From: Erythrophleum ivorense
Taxonomy: Eukaryota > Streptophyta > Magnoliopsida > Fabales > Fabaceae
Length of the DNA: 64,000 nucleotides
Reading direction: 5' to 3'
Assembly: GCA_026724425.1 (NCBI GenBank)
Contig: JAIUCV010000002.1
Coordinates: 1,183,001 to 1,247,000 of the forward strand
Part shown: positions 1 through 13,689 of the stretch, in pieces
Layout: each line of letters begins with the position of its first letter
How positions within the stretch are numbered: the first letter of the stretch is position 1
Translations under genes and position numbers: made by a program
Notes under the pieces: model-generated
Database searches by the model: none
Seen by the model: only the letters and a program-made list of their open reading frames with translations
Told to the model about the DNA's origin: nothing

Positions 1-566
1 AGGGCCAAATTCAAGAACAACTCAAAGCAGAGACAAAAAGGGAAGAGAGGGAAGCGAATGCTAAATTGGTAATTACCCCCCATTAGTACAAAATTCCATT
101 CAAGTTTGAAATTTGACTTCACGAGCACAACATCTGGGGGGAGACGTCAAATTTACTTTGAGATTTTTATTTTTTTAATTCGTTAGGTGAAATTTTATTT
201 CTATTTTAATTAATTAATTAAATAAAATATATATTAAAAAAAAAAAAACAATATTTAGAGGTTCAACTTTTGTTAGATGGACAAATGGCAGGGGGGGTTG
301 CATAGGAGGATAAATGTCCCCAACCGCTGGGCCATTCTTCCAGTTGTTAGCAAACATCGCCCAGAAACCTTAATAAAAGCAGCTCGTCTTCAACATTCTC
401 TCCTCCAACTTTCAACCCTATATATATATATTTTTTTTTTTTCTCTTGGGAAGGGTCCCTCGCCCTGCAGACCCTGCTGTTTCGGCTGGCTTATTATTAT
501 ATCTTCCTCAATTTTCATCATAGTCCCAATTTCCCCTTTTTCTCACTTCCTGGCTTTGCACAGAGC
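1..566 (+). promoter_or_regulatory. Upstream region and 5' UTR of the first gene
   Basis: This is non-coding DNA ahead of the gene starting at 567. A TATA-like run (TATATATATATA) lies near 420-432, followed by a pyrimidine-rich stretch, which would suit a transcription start around 450. The first 250 bases are AT-rich with a poly-A run near 236-249. Open frames here are short and lack recognisable domains. Confidence 0.4.
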
Positions 567-2272
567 ATGGCTAAATCCGAGCTCTGGCATGCATCCAAGT
601 TCCTCACCCCCCAACACTTGCTTCGCGACAAAGAAAACAACGCCGATTCAGATGCCTCTTTATGCTTCCCTTCCGAGTTCCCCTTCGAGTTTGACTCCTT
701 TCGAGTCCCCACAACTCTTAGCTCCCCTGTGGAGTCGGTGGCCGGCTCGACGGAGGTAGAGAGTAGTGATGAGGAAGACTTCTTCGCCGGCTTGACTCGC
801 CGGCTCAGTCAGTCCACGCTTCACGATACTCGGAAACTCACCGTGCGCATTAGCGCTAGCGACAAAGCCGAGGTAAGATTTTAGAGATTTCTCCTCAGAT
901 TCAAAACCCTCGTTTCTTTCTTTTTTTGTCTCGGTGGAGCTAATTTGGGTATCTTTTCGCAGAGCCAGAAATCTTCGGCGATAGACCGGTCACCACAGTC
1001 GACATTGAGTGGGATCGGAAGTTGGTCTGGCCGGAGTGCCGTCTCAGGTGACGGAAGCCCCAGTGGACCTTCACTGGCTCCGTCGCCACCAACGACGCCG
1101 TTTTCCACTGAGAACGACGCCTGGGATGTCATATACGCGGCCGCCGGGCAAGTTGCGAGGTTGAAGATGAATGGTGAAGTATACAGGTATGACCTTCAGG
1201 ACAGAGGATTTCTGAATAACCCTGGAGCTGCGACCCCAGGCTCTGCACCCAAGAACCCTTCCACTTCGTTGTACCCGAACCAGAGCCAGGGTCTTCCTCA
1301 GACTCTCAACCAACCCTCTCATGTGAGCTATTTGTGAAAATACACTCTTACCTTCGTTTGATTTTCCATTGTTTGCTTAGTGTGCATGGCTGATTTGGTG
1401 CGGGTTCTTTGTTTTGTAGGTTCAGAATCAGCAGGTACTGAAGCAGCAGTGCACTTCAGTGTGGGGAAGGCAAGCCAAAGTTGAGTGGTTATCTCAACAG
1501 CAGCAGCAGCAACAGATCCAGAACAGAGGACCTAACTGTGGGTATCGAAGTGTGAAATGCGGGCGTCCTTTGTCTTCGTCTCAATCTTCATGGCCGTCTC
1601 TGCAAGTCCACCACCAAAATCAACAGGTTCAGCCTAATGGGTCCGGGCCGCGAGCTTTCTTGAACGGTGGATCTGGTGGAAAGAGGGGATGTGCTGGCAC
1701 AGGGGTTTTCTTGCCTCGCCAATATGGGAATCCTCCTGATTCTCGCAAGAAAACAAGTAATTACTTGTCTGTTCTGTATTTTCCCTTCAAATTTAGAAAT
1801 TTTCAATTAGAGGTTGTTATTCTACTTAATGATTGTATGCTTAAATTTTAGTTCTTTTTTCTTGTGTTTTGGTAGGCTGAATGATTTTGTTCTAATATGC
1901 AATGTGTCCGCTCTTCTGACCAGGTTGTCCACCTGTCCAGCTATCGGCGAAGGTTGTTCATGCTCTGAACCGGAATATTGATGACCTGAATGCGAGTAGT
2001 GAAGGACGTATCTCTGGGCCTTTTGCCACAGACTTTGGTAAGTGAGATGATGTTTAAGACACGTCTAAGGGCAGCAAGGGAAGTTCGTACTTTAAATTAG
2101 TTACTTTGTGCACTAAAGTCTGAGTTTTTTTTTTGTTTTTTGGTGATTTGTTTGCACAGATGCGTTGATAGCCCGGAGGAATGCCCTTCTGATGCAGCAG
2201 AGATTAGGTTTACGGCCAGCACAGGCAGCACTAAACCATGAAATACGGCTGCCTCAGGAATGGACTTACTGA
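567..2272 (+). CDS. Plant-specific protein of unknown function (five exons, about 409 aa)
   Basis: Proposed exons are 567-872, 963-1322, 1420-1756, 1924-2037 and 2160-2272. All junctions are GT-AG, and the joined frame is open from ATG to TGA. The protein starts MAKSELWHASK and has an acidic, Ser-rich N-terminal third (VESSDEEDFFAGL). It then has a short conserved-looking block (DAWDVIYAAAGQVARLK), a Gln-rich middle with seven consecutive Gln near 1495-1515, a GTGVFLPRQY motif, and a C-terminal block running into PPVQLSAKVVHALN and ending EWTY. I see no signal peptide, membrane segment or catalytic motif. From memory it resembles a plant family annotated inconsistently in Arabidopsis (At5g59050/At3g54000 type, sometimes called TIP41-like); that name should not be taken as function. 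Possible poly-A signals (AATAAA) lie near 2424 and 2670. Confidence is high that it is a gene and low for any function. Confidence 0.82.
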
Positions 2273-5200
2273 CTCATTCGATGCTGAAACAATGAAGATT
2301 CAGTTACCTCAGTAAACCTGGTTGGACAAGAAATTAGTGAAGGTAGCAATAGGTTATTATAGGAAATATGGTATTTTTGCTTCATAGGGACGATATTCAA
2401 GAATGTTTGGCTAGCTTAGTTGCAATAAAGCATCCAGTTTTTTTGTTGGGAGAAGATTGCAGCTTTTGGGATCTGCATCTAGTTGAAGGAAGAGTGACAG
2501 AATAGCAGTGCGGGGAAGGGTTTTGTTGACTGTAATAAGGTGTCGTGTGATTTTCTTGAAAGGGTTAAGGGATTGTGTAGTAGTGGCAAAAGTTTATTAG
2601 TAGTCATGTGATAGGGTTGCAATATATTATCCATATTCCCTGCCAAATCTCTTGCTCGTCACAGTATGTAATAAATTATAAGTTATACTATGTAATTTCA
2701 TGCCTCGAGTTTTTGATTTCCTGTTGCGACCATGTACTATCGAGGCCGTGAGCTTCCGATGGTGGTTTTTGGCATCTTGGTCTAATTAATCTCTGATTCG
2801 AACCACAAAAGGCTATTATTGAAGTCTGGGTCCAATTAACCTAACTCCATGAAAGCAAAAGAGGTGGTGGGAAAGGGAAGATGGAGATGGAGGTGGATAT
2901 GGGTTATGGGGATGAAATTCGACGTAGTTCTTGGTTGGATTTGGGCCCACATCGACTCAGCCTCCGGGCCCTTGGCAGTTAATCTCCTTCCTCTTACGTT
3001 TCCAAATGCTTTTCCCGTAGAAAATTACATTTGAATATTCTAATTTTAAAAAATATATACTATAAGATTTTATATTTTGAAAGAATTAAATATAAAAAAA
3101 CTTTATTTAAAATTTTAAATTGTAATTTTTTACGTAGTTTAAATTTTTTATTTTATATTTTTTAAAATAATATTAAAATTAGAAGTTAATATAAATATTT
3201 TTATCTTAAAATTTTTAATTATAATTTTTCTTTCTTGAAACAAGATGGAGAAACGCAATATCTTTGAAAGTTGTGATGTGATTTAATGTGAGGTTACATT
3301 CGTGTTTTTGACTAGGTCAAATTTTCTTCATTTAATAAATTACACTCTCTCAAGTTTCTTTTATTTATTATTTCGAAACTGTCTGCCGTCTGCACAATCT
3401 GTCCTGTCACCTTCATTTCACTGTCTCGGAGCATTTCACTAGAATCTTGTATTTTTGTTTTTGAATAATAGATGGAATCTTGCTATCATTTGAAACCACA
3501 AAAGCTGAATATTCAATATTCAATTTTTAATTATAAGTAATTTTTATTTTTCAATTAGAAAATGACATGTAGATATGGATAACGCTAATATGTAAGCCTT
3601 TTGCTTATGAAAATAATTTAGTGGTAATCTCAGACATCTTAAGGAACATCAATAAAGCTTTCACTATCTTTAAACTGTAAAGTACAGTTGATAGGGAACG
3701 GTTTAAAATTTAAATTTAATTTGTCGGTTTCAAATAACTTGTAATTTAAATTTAAATAATTTCAAAATTTTATAAGATTGTTACTAAAACTAAATTAACG
3801 TTTAAAATCAAAATGGACAGATACCTCAATCTAATAATAATAATAAAAAAAATGTAACATTTAAGTAAAATAAAATTTAAAAATAAAATATGACAAATGA
3901 TTAAGTTAAAACAAAACATGAATCTTTAATGGCATATTTAAAATCACAATAAATAAATTAATTTTCAAAGAAATTATTTTAAAAAAATACAAACCAGAAT
4001 TCATCCAAAATTCAAAAAGAGAGAAATTTGTATGCTAAAAAATGTCAGTTCAATTTAGAACATGAAAAAATAAATAAGGTATTTTTTTTTAAAAAAAAAA
4101 AGTTAGAAGTGTTGAACATTAGGTACATAATCCGGAGGAAGTGTTAGTGGAGTACAGCTATGAAGTGAGAAGGCAGAGAAGCGTAAATAGTAATAACTAG
4201 AAAGTTAGACGGTGCCTGATTAGGCATCGTGTGGCAGCATGTGAGGAGGGTACGGCGCAGCTTCACGCATTTAATTTTAGTTTATACAAAGCAACGCCAG
4301 AAGAGATACATGTCACGTGTGGTTGGATCTGCTTAATTCAATGGTCCAGCTTTGTTTGGTTCGGAATGATTGTTAGAGTGGTGGGAATGGGATGGTATGG
4401 GACTACTTTCCAATAATCAGCTGATCATCATAAATTATATGATTTCTTTTGCTCATACAGAATAGGCATGGCTGGCTATAACAGTTCAGAGTCGTCTAAT
4501 TCTCCTTTCTTTTCCTTAATTTGTGATCTTACGAGCTGAATTCAATGATCTTGTAGAGTCAGTCACCTACAGAGTCGTGATAAGATGTGTAGCACGTAGT
4601 TGAACACAATTAATTCCTTCGTTTTCTTTGATGATTTGCCCTTTTTTTTTTCCCCTTTTTTCTAATCTAACATTCTGTTGGTTTAGTAACATGAGATCGA
4701 AAGGCATGGAAAATGATTTTTTTAAAATATCTTATTTGACAGTTATATTTTTTTTAAAAGTTAAAAATGGAGAAAGAATCAATTTTTTTAGATAAATGTA
4801 TAAATCAAAAATAATTATTATATCTAATTTGTATAAAATTTATTATATTTTTATTATCATTATTTTTTAAGTAGTAATATAAAAATTATTTATTATTATT
4901 CTTATTTCAATATTTTTTTATTTAACCAAACATATAAATAGAATATCATTTTTATTCTTTTTTATATTATACTAAATATAATTATTTTATTTTATTTACA
5001 TCTTTATTTTTCTTTTAATTTTTATACCTAATAATTCTCCATAAGACAATGGACGGTTCCAATGAAACAAAAGCAAGCAACACTTCTATCTTCGTTAAAG
5101 GCCAATTCTTGCCTATTTAAACCATATTTTTAAAGGGTAAATTGACTTTTTTCCCAATATTACTATTAAGAATATAATCATTGAACAAAATCTTGAGCTG

Positions 5201-7562
5201 TTAATTTTATTTACCTCAAATATTGTATCTTTTTTGTTTCAAAAGATGTGCCTTATTTAATAATAAAAATCCTATTTATTTATTTAAGATTTTGTCCTTA
5301 GAATGCATCCCTTTTTTTTTTTGGAGGACGCATCTTATTCAATTTTTTAAAAAAGAACTAGTTTTTAAATTTTTTTCATATATTTTTAATTTATGAATTG
5401 AATATTAATAAATATAATAGAAAATTAATTTAATTTTTTTGACAGATAAAAGTAACTTAAAAAAATATTCAAATTGAATTTTTACATCAATATGCATTTT
5501 TTTGTTTCAAAATTTTGTTCTTTGAAAAAATGCTTTTTCACAAATATAAAAATAAATGGTTACAACAATTTTATTTTTTAAATTTTGTTAGGTGTTTGTT
5601 ATAAAATTTTTTAATTAAAATATTACATTGGATCTGTGAAATAATTTTTAAAAATATTTAATCATATAATATATTAAATTATAAAAAAATCAATAACAAA
5701 TATCTAAAAATTGACAAATTTTTACTATGGCTATGGGGTACGAGAACGCTTTATTCTTCCATTTGGCTTTTTCAGGCTTCTGAGAAATTGATCAAAACTG
5801 GAGCTATGAGGCCCTTCTGGTTATTGGTGAGAAAGTGGGATAGAAATAGAAAATTATGGAAAATGTTTATTATATTATTGTAAGTATTATTTAATAATAT
5901 TTTTTTAAAAATAAGAATATAAAATTATTTTTATGTATAAAATTATTTATTTTTATTTTTTTTTACTTCTTTGTGTATTAAATGAGTTAAGTGAATAATA
6001 CATTTATTTAGGTAGGGTAATAAAGTAGGGAAGGCCTGCAATAAGAATTTAAGTTAACACGAAAGGAGAGAGATGGGCTGTCACCACGTGGAGGGTCACA
6101 AACAGGGTGGGTGCAGAGTTAGCTCACTAACATCATGACATGAGACGGATTCTCATTTTATTTTTTTGGTATGAATTATTTAATATTATTTATATTTATA
6201 TTTTATCTTACAATCTAATTTATTTTTTTTAAAATTTAAATAATTTAATTTTAAATTATAATTAAGTGAAATCTTAAATTCTAGAAGAAAATAACTTGTT
6301 TATTAAAATATAAATATAAATTTAAATATTAGTGCCGTTCGGATGGATTGATGGATGGATCCAAGAGACCTTTCATTATTTCGGGCCCATATCTAGCCGT
6401 CAATCACGTGTCTTCTGGGTCCGTCCTTCATCCCCATCCCCGCACGTCCCTCCTTCATTTCAAAGTCTCCTCTTTTTCTATAATATAATTATAAATTTCA
6501 ATTTTTATTGTAATTTTTTAAATCAACATATATATATATCTCATCAGATAAAACTTTAACTGTCCTTTTACAGCAAATTCTTTTCTTTTAAAAAACCAAT
6601 AATAAATTCCAAACTTCTTTGAATGTGCCAGGTTTGTTAAAGTTTGCCAAGAAAGGAAAACTAAACATATTTAAATAAAGTTTTAGTAAGCTTCGTATGA
6701 GGTAAACTAAACTCAAACGATGTGGAGCATCATAACTTGTATTTTATAATTCTTGCTCTTTCAATACTACGTACAAGGTATGACCAGCAAGAAAAAAAGA
6801 TGCGTACATGGGGTTAGTTTCGTGCTTATACAACCATATTAGCATGATTAGGCTTAATGTTTCAATTTTCAAAAGTGAAGTGACAGTAGGTATCTGGTTT
6901 TTAATGAGTCAATGAAATTGAGAAAAGATATTAATGGAGATGAACAGATAATAAAGTAGTTGCAGGGTTGAACCAATCATACTCTGCCCACATCATTGAC
7001 CTGATTGGATTCCTTTTATCAATGCCGTCTATCATGCTCATCTTATTATCCCTCACCCTGGCGTGGCACGCACGTAACTCAATCATTTGCCGCTTTCAAG
7101 CTGTGAATGCCCTCCAAAAAAAAAAAAAACGGAATGATTATTACAAGGTATCTCATTTTCGGCTTCGATCCCTTATTCTGGAACGAGGTATTTGTTTCTG
7201 ATAAATTTAGGCGTTAGTATAAAAAGTTTAATCAAGCGTCTTTACATTTTAAGTTTTGTCTAAGAATAAGTTTAAAAGGGATAGTTTTAAAGCAAATCTA
7301 AAAATTTGAGGGTGGAAATACTCAATCTGCTAGAAGTTTAAACTTTATTTTAACAACAACTTATGATATATGTGGAGTGATAGAATGGAAACTTAATTTG
7401 ATTTGTATTGGACCTTTTGCTATGATCTTGGAAATGGAAACTACTGTCTTAGACTCATGGGACTGCTACAAGGCTAGGCCCAAGCACAATCACCAAAGGA
7501 ACAAGTAGCAAGCAGTGCTAAGTGTTAATCTGAATAAAGGGGCAAAGGAAAAGTTGATAGAA
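2273..7562. other. AT-rich intergenic spacer
   Basis: I see no coding gene here. The start holds the 3' UTR of the upstream gene to about 2700. The rest is AT-rich with homopolymer runs. G-box-like ACGT cores (CACGTG) occur near 4315, 6085 and 6406, but without an adjacent gene their meaning is unknown. Open frames are short, of low complexity, and lack codon structure or domain resemblance. Confidence 0.6.
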
Positions 7563-9640
7563 ATGGCAGATTGTTGCTTGTCCACATGAACCCCATGCTT
7601 GAGCTTGCTCACATCCTTCACTCCAACCATTATTCACATTGTTCCTTCCATGATGGCCTATTCAGATGCTATGTGTTACTTCACTCAAGCTGTTGCTACT
7701 AAGGATTCTGCTAACAACTGGCACAGTCTCTTCCTTTGTTGCTTTTGCAGCCACAAAAACCTTACTTTCCTATCCAAGCTCTCTTCCTGGATACCATTTC
7801 TTCCTTTCCTCCTACTTATCAACTTTCATTACTAATTACTAACTGCTCAACAAAAATTTATAACTATTGTAATTGCATCTATGAATTATTAAAAAATAAG
7901 TATAATAACGGTTTGGTTTATTTTTCAGTTGAAAATTGAACCAAACTTATCTGAAAACAAACAAACAAAATTGGGATTGTTTTGGCAAAAAATTTTCCTT
8001 TCACTTTTCTCTAAATTTTTCTTCAATTTTTTAAGAAAATAATTTTCATAAAAATTAGTAAGGAAATAATTCTTCTTTCATTTTAATTTGTTGCTATAAG
8101 TTTATTATTGTTATTGTCATTTATTGTGAGACAAAATCAAAGTTCAACACAAACTATGCTTGATCTAAATAAAAACTTCAAAATTGAATGGAGCCTACAT
8201 TTAAAATTGATTTCAACTCAAATATTTTTAATTATGACAGGATTGGGCTCAACATAGTCTTTATCTTAGGCTCAAATATAAATTTTAAAATTGAGATAGA
8301 CCTGATATTAGGTTAAGGTCTAAAAACTTCTATTTGGACCAACTAAGTTGAAATCAAAATATTTAAATTTAAAAATATTCAACCTAAACTTATACCTACA
8401 CATATTTATTTGAACCAAACCTAGATTAACATAAGAATTGTTAAAGTGAAGTATGCTTAAGCTTGATCACAAACTCATTAAACTTTTTCATCTACACTTA
8501 GTGCAAGATCAGACCCCCCCCCAAAAAAAGGTTTTTTGAAAGTCCTTGAATTATTTTCTTTTTATATTTTTTGGGAAAAAGTATAACTCCTACTTTTGTG
8601 ATCAAGTCTACCTATCTTGATTGCCACCACTTGTATCCAACTTGCAATCATTGCTCCCCTCCTATCAACAACCATGGCCTTATTATTACTATTATTATTA
8701 TTATTATTGCATATTATTTGTCACTTTTTTTATGTAATCTAAATAAAAAAATTATGAAATATTTTTTAATGAAAAAAATAATAAAATGTTTTGTCATGGA
8801 ATTAGCCTATAAAAAAATTATTTTTTCTACTAAACAAATAGAGCCTTAAAGAAAATTGAACTAACTTGAATTTAATTAGTTTTATTTATTTATTTATACT
8901 TTTGCAATCTGGTTTAGTTTAATTTGATTGGTTTAGATGGATTTTGAACAATTAACATATAGAAAAGAAACAAAATAGGCCATATTCATAAACTACTTCT
9001 TCTTATATACTATATTTTAGTGATTTTTATATTCCTCAACTCTACAATTTGCATGTTGAATGCAGGGTCTTAATTAGAGGAGGCCATGGTAGAGGTATCA
9101 CTGCTCAAAGTGAAAGACCTTCCATTGATTAGCAGGAAGGAGCCCGATAAGTTTATGCAGCTTTGTCAACAAGATGATGGCATCATTAGGAGTGATTTGG
9201 AACTCTTTTAAAGTGTTTAAATCTTCTACACTTGCTTAATAATTTTCCATCCCAATGCTCACAAATACTTTCCTTGCTTCCTCTTCTTATAGCAGCTTAA
9301 TAATTTAAGATCAAAGTTGCATATCTTCATTAGACAAACAAGGACCCAAATCTATTGTGTACGTGAGTTTTAGGAGTCTTACTGCAATAACCAAGGCAAA
9401 GTTTTTGTAGATTACGTAGGGGTTAGCCAATAACAAGTAGCCACTTTTGTGGGTGGTTCGATTTAGAATGATTTGTGACTTGGAGTCTTACCAAGTGAGT
9501 TCCTTAAGAATTTAGCTGGGAAAGGCAACATTGTGAAATGGGCTCCATAGCATCAAGTGCTAGCTTACCCGTCTAGAGGAGCTTTCTGGACTCACAATGG
9601 TTGGAACTTTACATTAGAAAGCATATGTGAAGGGAAAACC
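7563..9640 (+). pseudogene. UGT76-type glycosyltransferase pseudogene with two exon remnants
   Basis: The exon-1 remnant is about 7563-7800. It matches the N-terminal acceptor domain of the two intact UGTs downstream: a HMNPMLELAHIL-like block for GHLNPMLQLANIL, then an internal deletion, then SDAMCYFTQAVA for ADAIWTFTQAVA, then PYFPIQALFL for GYLPIQ. The exon-2 remnant follows a plausible acceptor AG at 9064-9065 and runs to about 9640. It reads LLKVKDLPLI, a broken ISFG/VRP region, and a PSPG box in which the conserved WAPQ Gln codon is TAG (9548-9550). Similarity stops inside the PSPG box after a SICEG-like segment, so the last 60 or so residues are missing. Frameshifts and stops are scattered throughout. 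It lies on the same strand as the UGTs at 15742 and 22624, so it is most simply a dead member of the tandem array. Confidence 0.85.
8679..8710. repeat. ATT/TTA microsatellite
   Basis: A run of about nine trinucleotide units (ATT phase), slightly interrupted, inside the former intron of the UGT pseudogene. Confidence 0.8.
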
Positions 9641-10794
9641 TCTCTTCTTTTTTTTTAAACCTTTTATTTTGCATCTTGAAATGGGTTAGTTGGGATGTGG
9701 TTCTTCCACGGTGTGTTATTTCCTGTTTGATAGAGAATAAAGAAGTTGAGGTCCCTTTTCTATTGTAGTGCAAGGATTCCATAAATTTATTTTTAAAGAT
9801 TTGTTACTACTAAATTCAACTGTTTGTTACTAAAATAAGTGGTGATCATCCTAAAACAAGTGGTAACAGGTCCTTAAAAATAAATATTTTCACTTATGGG
9901 TCATTTGTTATAATTCTCCATTCCATTTATTGTATTTTTGTTAAATTGAAATTAAGATTTTATGTTCTGGATTCACAAGTTCTATCCAAATGATTTTATA
10001 TTCATTAAGGTATAAATATTTGTAAAAAGTAAAAAAATATTGATTGTCATTAAAAATAATATATATATGTATATGTGTGTGTATGTGTATAGATATTTAA
10101 ATATGAATTCAAAAACATTTAAACATGTTGTATATAACACAAGTTTCTAATCTATAGAGTTTTTGGATTGATATGGTGGGAATTATTTTAGACTTGAGTG
10201 AAAAATTGCAATCTAATTTATGGATTCCAAAATTTTCCTTTAAAAAGATGTTTTAGTGATTTTTTTTTGGGTTAATGGAAGATATCATATCTTGATCCAA
10301 AAAGTTTGCAAATTACATGCCTTATGTATGGTTTGGAGTCTGCTTTTATTGTTGCCATTCGTTTTGAATGGTGGACAGTAGTTAATTTATAAAATCAATG
10401 TTTTAGATTACAAGGAAGATACAATAATTTTTTTTGAATGTAATTTCTTATTAGGTCACAATTGTTCATTCATCGTGTAATTTGTGATTTAGGACAAGAG
10501 AAAAGGATAAAAGAGAATGATATGTGTTTGCATTTAGCATTTAGTTTTATATTTAAGGCATGTTTAGTACATTGTATTAGACATAATAATATAAGTTAAT
10601 GCAATACATTATAAATTTATCATTTGTTTGATACAAGCAATGTATTATATAAGTTTATACATCAAATTCTTTTTATGTATTAAAATAACATATAACCTCA
10701 TTATGCCTTAAGGGTATAATGAGGTCTGATTAAATTTTCATATATAAGGTACACTTTCTTATTATAATCTTCACTCATAAAAGATGTTCATGAG

Positions 10795-11420
10795 TTCAGT
10801 TGGATTAAATTTTGGCCTAACATAATGTCTAGTCTAGTTTTGCCTTAAATTATTTTCTTAAACCCGATGGCCAAGCTTGAGCAGGGCTTGGCTAGTCAAG
10901 CCACCTTTTTTTACTTCAAAACTTTTGATAAAAGTTATAAAATGATCCTTAATTTTTTTAATACAAGTTCCTACAAAATTATATATTGTTTATGAAAAAA
11001 AATAAAAATTTTACATAAGTTCACATAAAATAATTAAAAAAATTATTAGACTAGGTTAGGCCGAATCAAGCCAAATTGACTAACATAGTTAGTTTGATTT
11101 GTCCAAAAAAATTTTTATCCCAACCCAACTCAAGTAAGATCAAGATAGTTGAGCTATTGGATAGTCTTGGAGTGTTGATGGATTGGATATTAGCCTAACT
11201 TAATGTCCAATCTCTTTTTGTATCATACTTCTTTTTCTAAGCCTAATACTTGGCCTTAATTTGATCCAATTTGGTTTAGTACTAGATTAGACCATTTTTT
11301 TTATTTGGCACAAATTATAAAATGCCCCATCAAATGTTTTTCATACAAATACTTATAAAATTACTTTTTATCATTAAAAAAGAATAAACATTTATATAAG
11401 TTAATATAAAATAATTTATT
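10795..11420. repeat. Diverged direct duplication, units about 370 bp apart
   Basis: Two stretches share an order of landmarks: TTGGATTAAATTTTGGCCTAAC then ACATAAGTTCACATAAAATAAT-like sequence in the first (about 10797-11035), and TTGGATATTAGCCTAAC then ATATAAGTTAATATAAAATAAT-like sequence in the second (about 11182-11415). Both pass through an ATAAAATG(A/C)(T/C)CC block. Divergence is high; this is probably old repeat DNA. Confidence 0.4.
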
Positions 11421-13646
11421 TTTTAAATTAATAGTCTCTATAAGCTTGTTTTGTTTTAATTTTCTATTTTTAAATGATAGAAGTATTTTTATTTCTCTAA
11501 AAATTAATACAATATAATAAATTTGTTTAAATGTAATATATTTTTATGTAAAAAGTATTTTTGTCAAAAAGATTAATTTTTATTCAATTTAATGTTATAC
11601 AATATATCATAAAAAATATGACGATATTATAAAATATTATACAGTATATTATTTTATAATGTCACATGAAACAATGTATAATCTTAAAATTTTATTAAAT
11701 TTTATCATATTAAGCATACCAAATAAGCCCTTAAACTTCACACGTTTAATGAATGTGGATTTGGTTCTTCTAGATATTGACCCTTGCAACTAAATAATGA
11801 CTCATATAAATGACCTTGAATTCATAGAGTTTTGGAATATTTGCAAAGAGCAATGCAATGTTGATCATTATTAAAAATTTGATTATAATTTATACATATA
11901 GATATATAATAAATATATACATATATGTGTATGTATATATATATAATATTTTTTTAATACTTCTATTTGATGTGTTAACATTTTACTTAACAACTTATCT
12001 AATTATCTACGTGATAATTTACCCAATCAAAATTTTTAATTTGAAATAGCTAACAATTTTAAAAAGTATATAACATACACAAATTTTTATTTTGTATAAA
12101 CAAAATATTAATTTTATACTCATTACTAATTTTGCAGTGTCCTCTAAATTGATCTATATACCTTTCTCTTCACTTGGCACATAAAAAATTGATTATATTA
12201 AACACCTCACAGTTATATGAATGACATTTTTTCTTAGCTAAATCTATTATATATTAGAAATTTCTATAATTGTTATACATATATGTGTGTGTGTTTTTTT
12301 GGGGGGAGGGGGGACGCGCTCGCATCCGTACTTGTTTACATTTCAATCCAAAATAAAAAACTAAAGTTAGTTTTGTTAAAGTTTAAAAGAAATTATAAAT
12401 TTATAATTGAGTTTTAGTATTGATCATGATTTGTTAACTAGTATCTGGTTATTTGGTGCACAAAAAGTTAGAATACAAATAAAAATAAAAACAATATGAT
12501 TTTGCAAATAAAAAATAATTTTTATTTTTTTACTTTAAAAAATAATAAAAATAAATAAATATTGTTGAGTAATAATTACAAAAATAATATTTTTTTTTCT
12601 TCCATTTCATTTTCTATTGGGATATCAAATAGGATACAATATGTGCTATTGAGGGCGACTTTTGAAAGATGTTATAGTAAAAAGATTTTTTAGTGGACTG
12701 TGAGTTAGATACTAAACTTCTTTTTTTCTTTCTTTGGGTTAAAATAGTGTCATGATTCCTTACCTTTATTTGTTATTTTAAAATGGTCTTTTAAATTTAA
12801 AATATTTTAAAATAATCCTTTACATGTTAATTTCATCTTATAAAAACTATTTTTTAAGTGAAATTTGTTAAAATAATCCACCTATATATTTTCTTTTCTT
12901 TTGAATGATAAGTTGGCACACAATCAACATTTGAAAAAAAAAAAAATCGTCAAGTGAAACCTTTGTGTTTTGTTATAGGGGCGAAGAGGTTTAGGGTCAA
13001 AATTTTACAATTATGCGATTGGTTCCCATGTAATGGAGTAAGTTTTATATGTATTAAGCTTTTCATCCTGCAGTTGTCAACTTTCCTCCCAACAATAGGA
13101 GGCTAGGAACACAAATGGAAGTTGTTAACCAGTGAGACGCAAAGATTTTCTCCATGTACCAAATGGTTATCATATTTCTCTTATAAAATCGGACTATTAT
13201 TTCATTACTATTACATTAACGTTAATCACATTAATTTGATGTTATAAAAGACCAAGAGATAGCAAAAAGCCAGAAAAGAAGGCAGAAATTCTGATGCAAT
13301 TTACAGAGACAGTAAAGCACAGAAATCATTTGGATAGTAATGTAAAATACTGAAGCAAATCTTTGTATTTTTAAGTGTTCATTGGGTGTCAATTTATTAT
13401 TTAAAATATAAAAAAACACATGTGACTTTTATATTAAGACAAAAGTAAATGTTTTCATTTAAAATAAAGTTTTATAAAATGAAATTAAATTTTCAAGAAT
13501 TATTTTAAAATACTTTAAATTTAGAAAACTATTTTAAATTTATAAATAAAGTAAAGAGATTGTACTACTTGTTTTAACTTTTTTTTTTTGACGAAGGAAA
13601 AAATTAAAATCTTCATTTTTGTTCTTTTCAATTTTTCATTCTAATC

Positions 13647-13675
13647 TTATTATTATTATTATTATTATTATTATT
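13647..13675. repeat. TTA/ATT microsatellite
   Basis: About nine to ten consecutive trinucleotide units just before the promoter-like island. Confidence 0.85.
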
Positions 13676-13689
13676 TTCATTCTCATCTT

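Larger units (their letters stand above)
9641..13680. other. AT-rich intergenic spacer
   Basis: No gene is seen. The stretch contains a diverged direct duplication (about 10795-11055 and 11170-11420), TA-rich and TATG-rich simple sequence near 10058-10085 and 11890-11950, and an isolated G/CpG-rich patch at 12298-12330. Open frames are short and consist of low-complexity Ile/Tyr/Asn codons. Confidence 0.55.
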
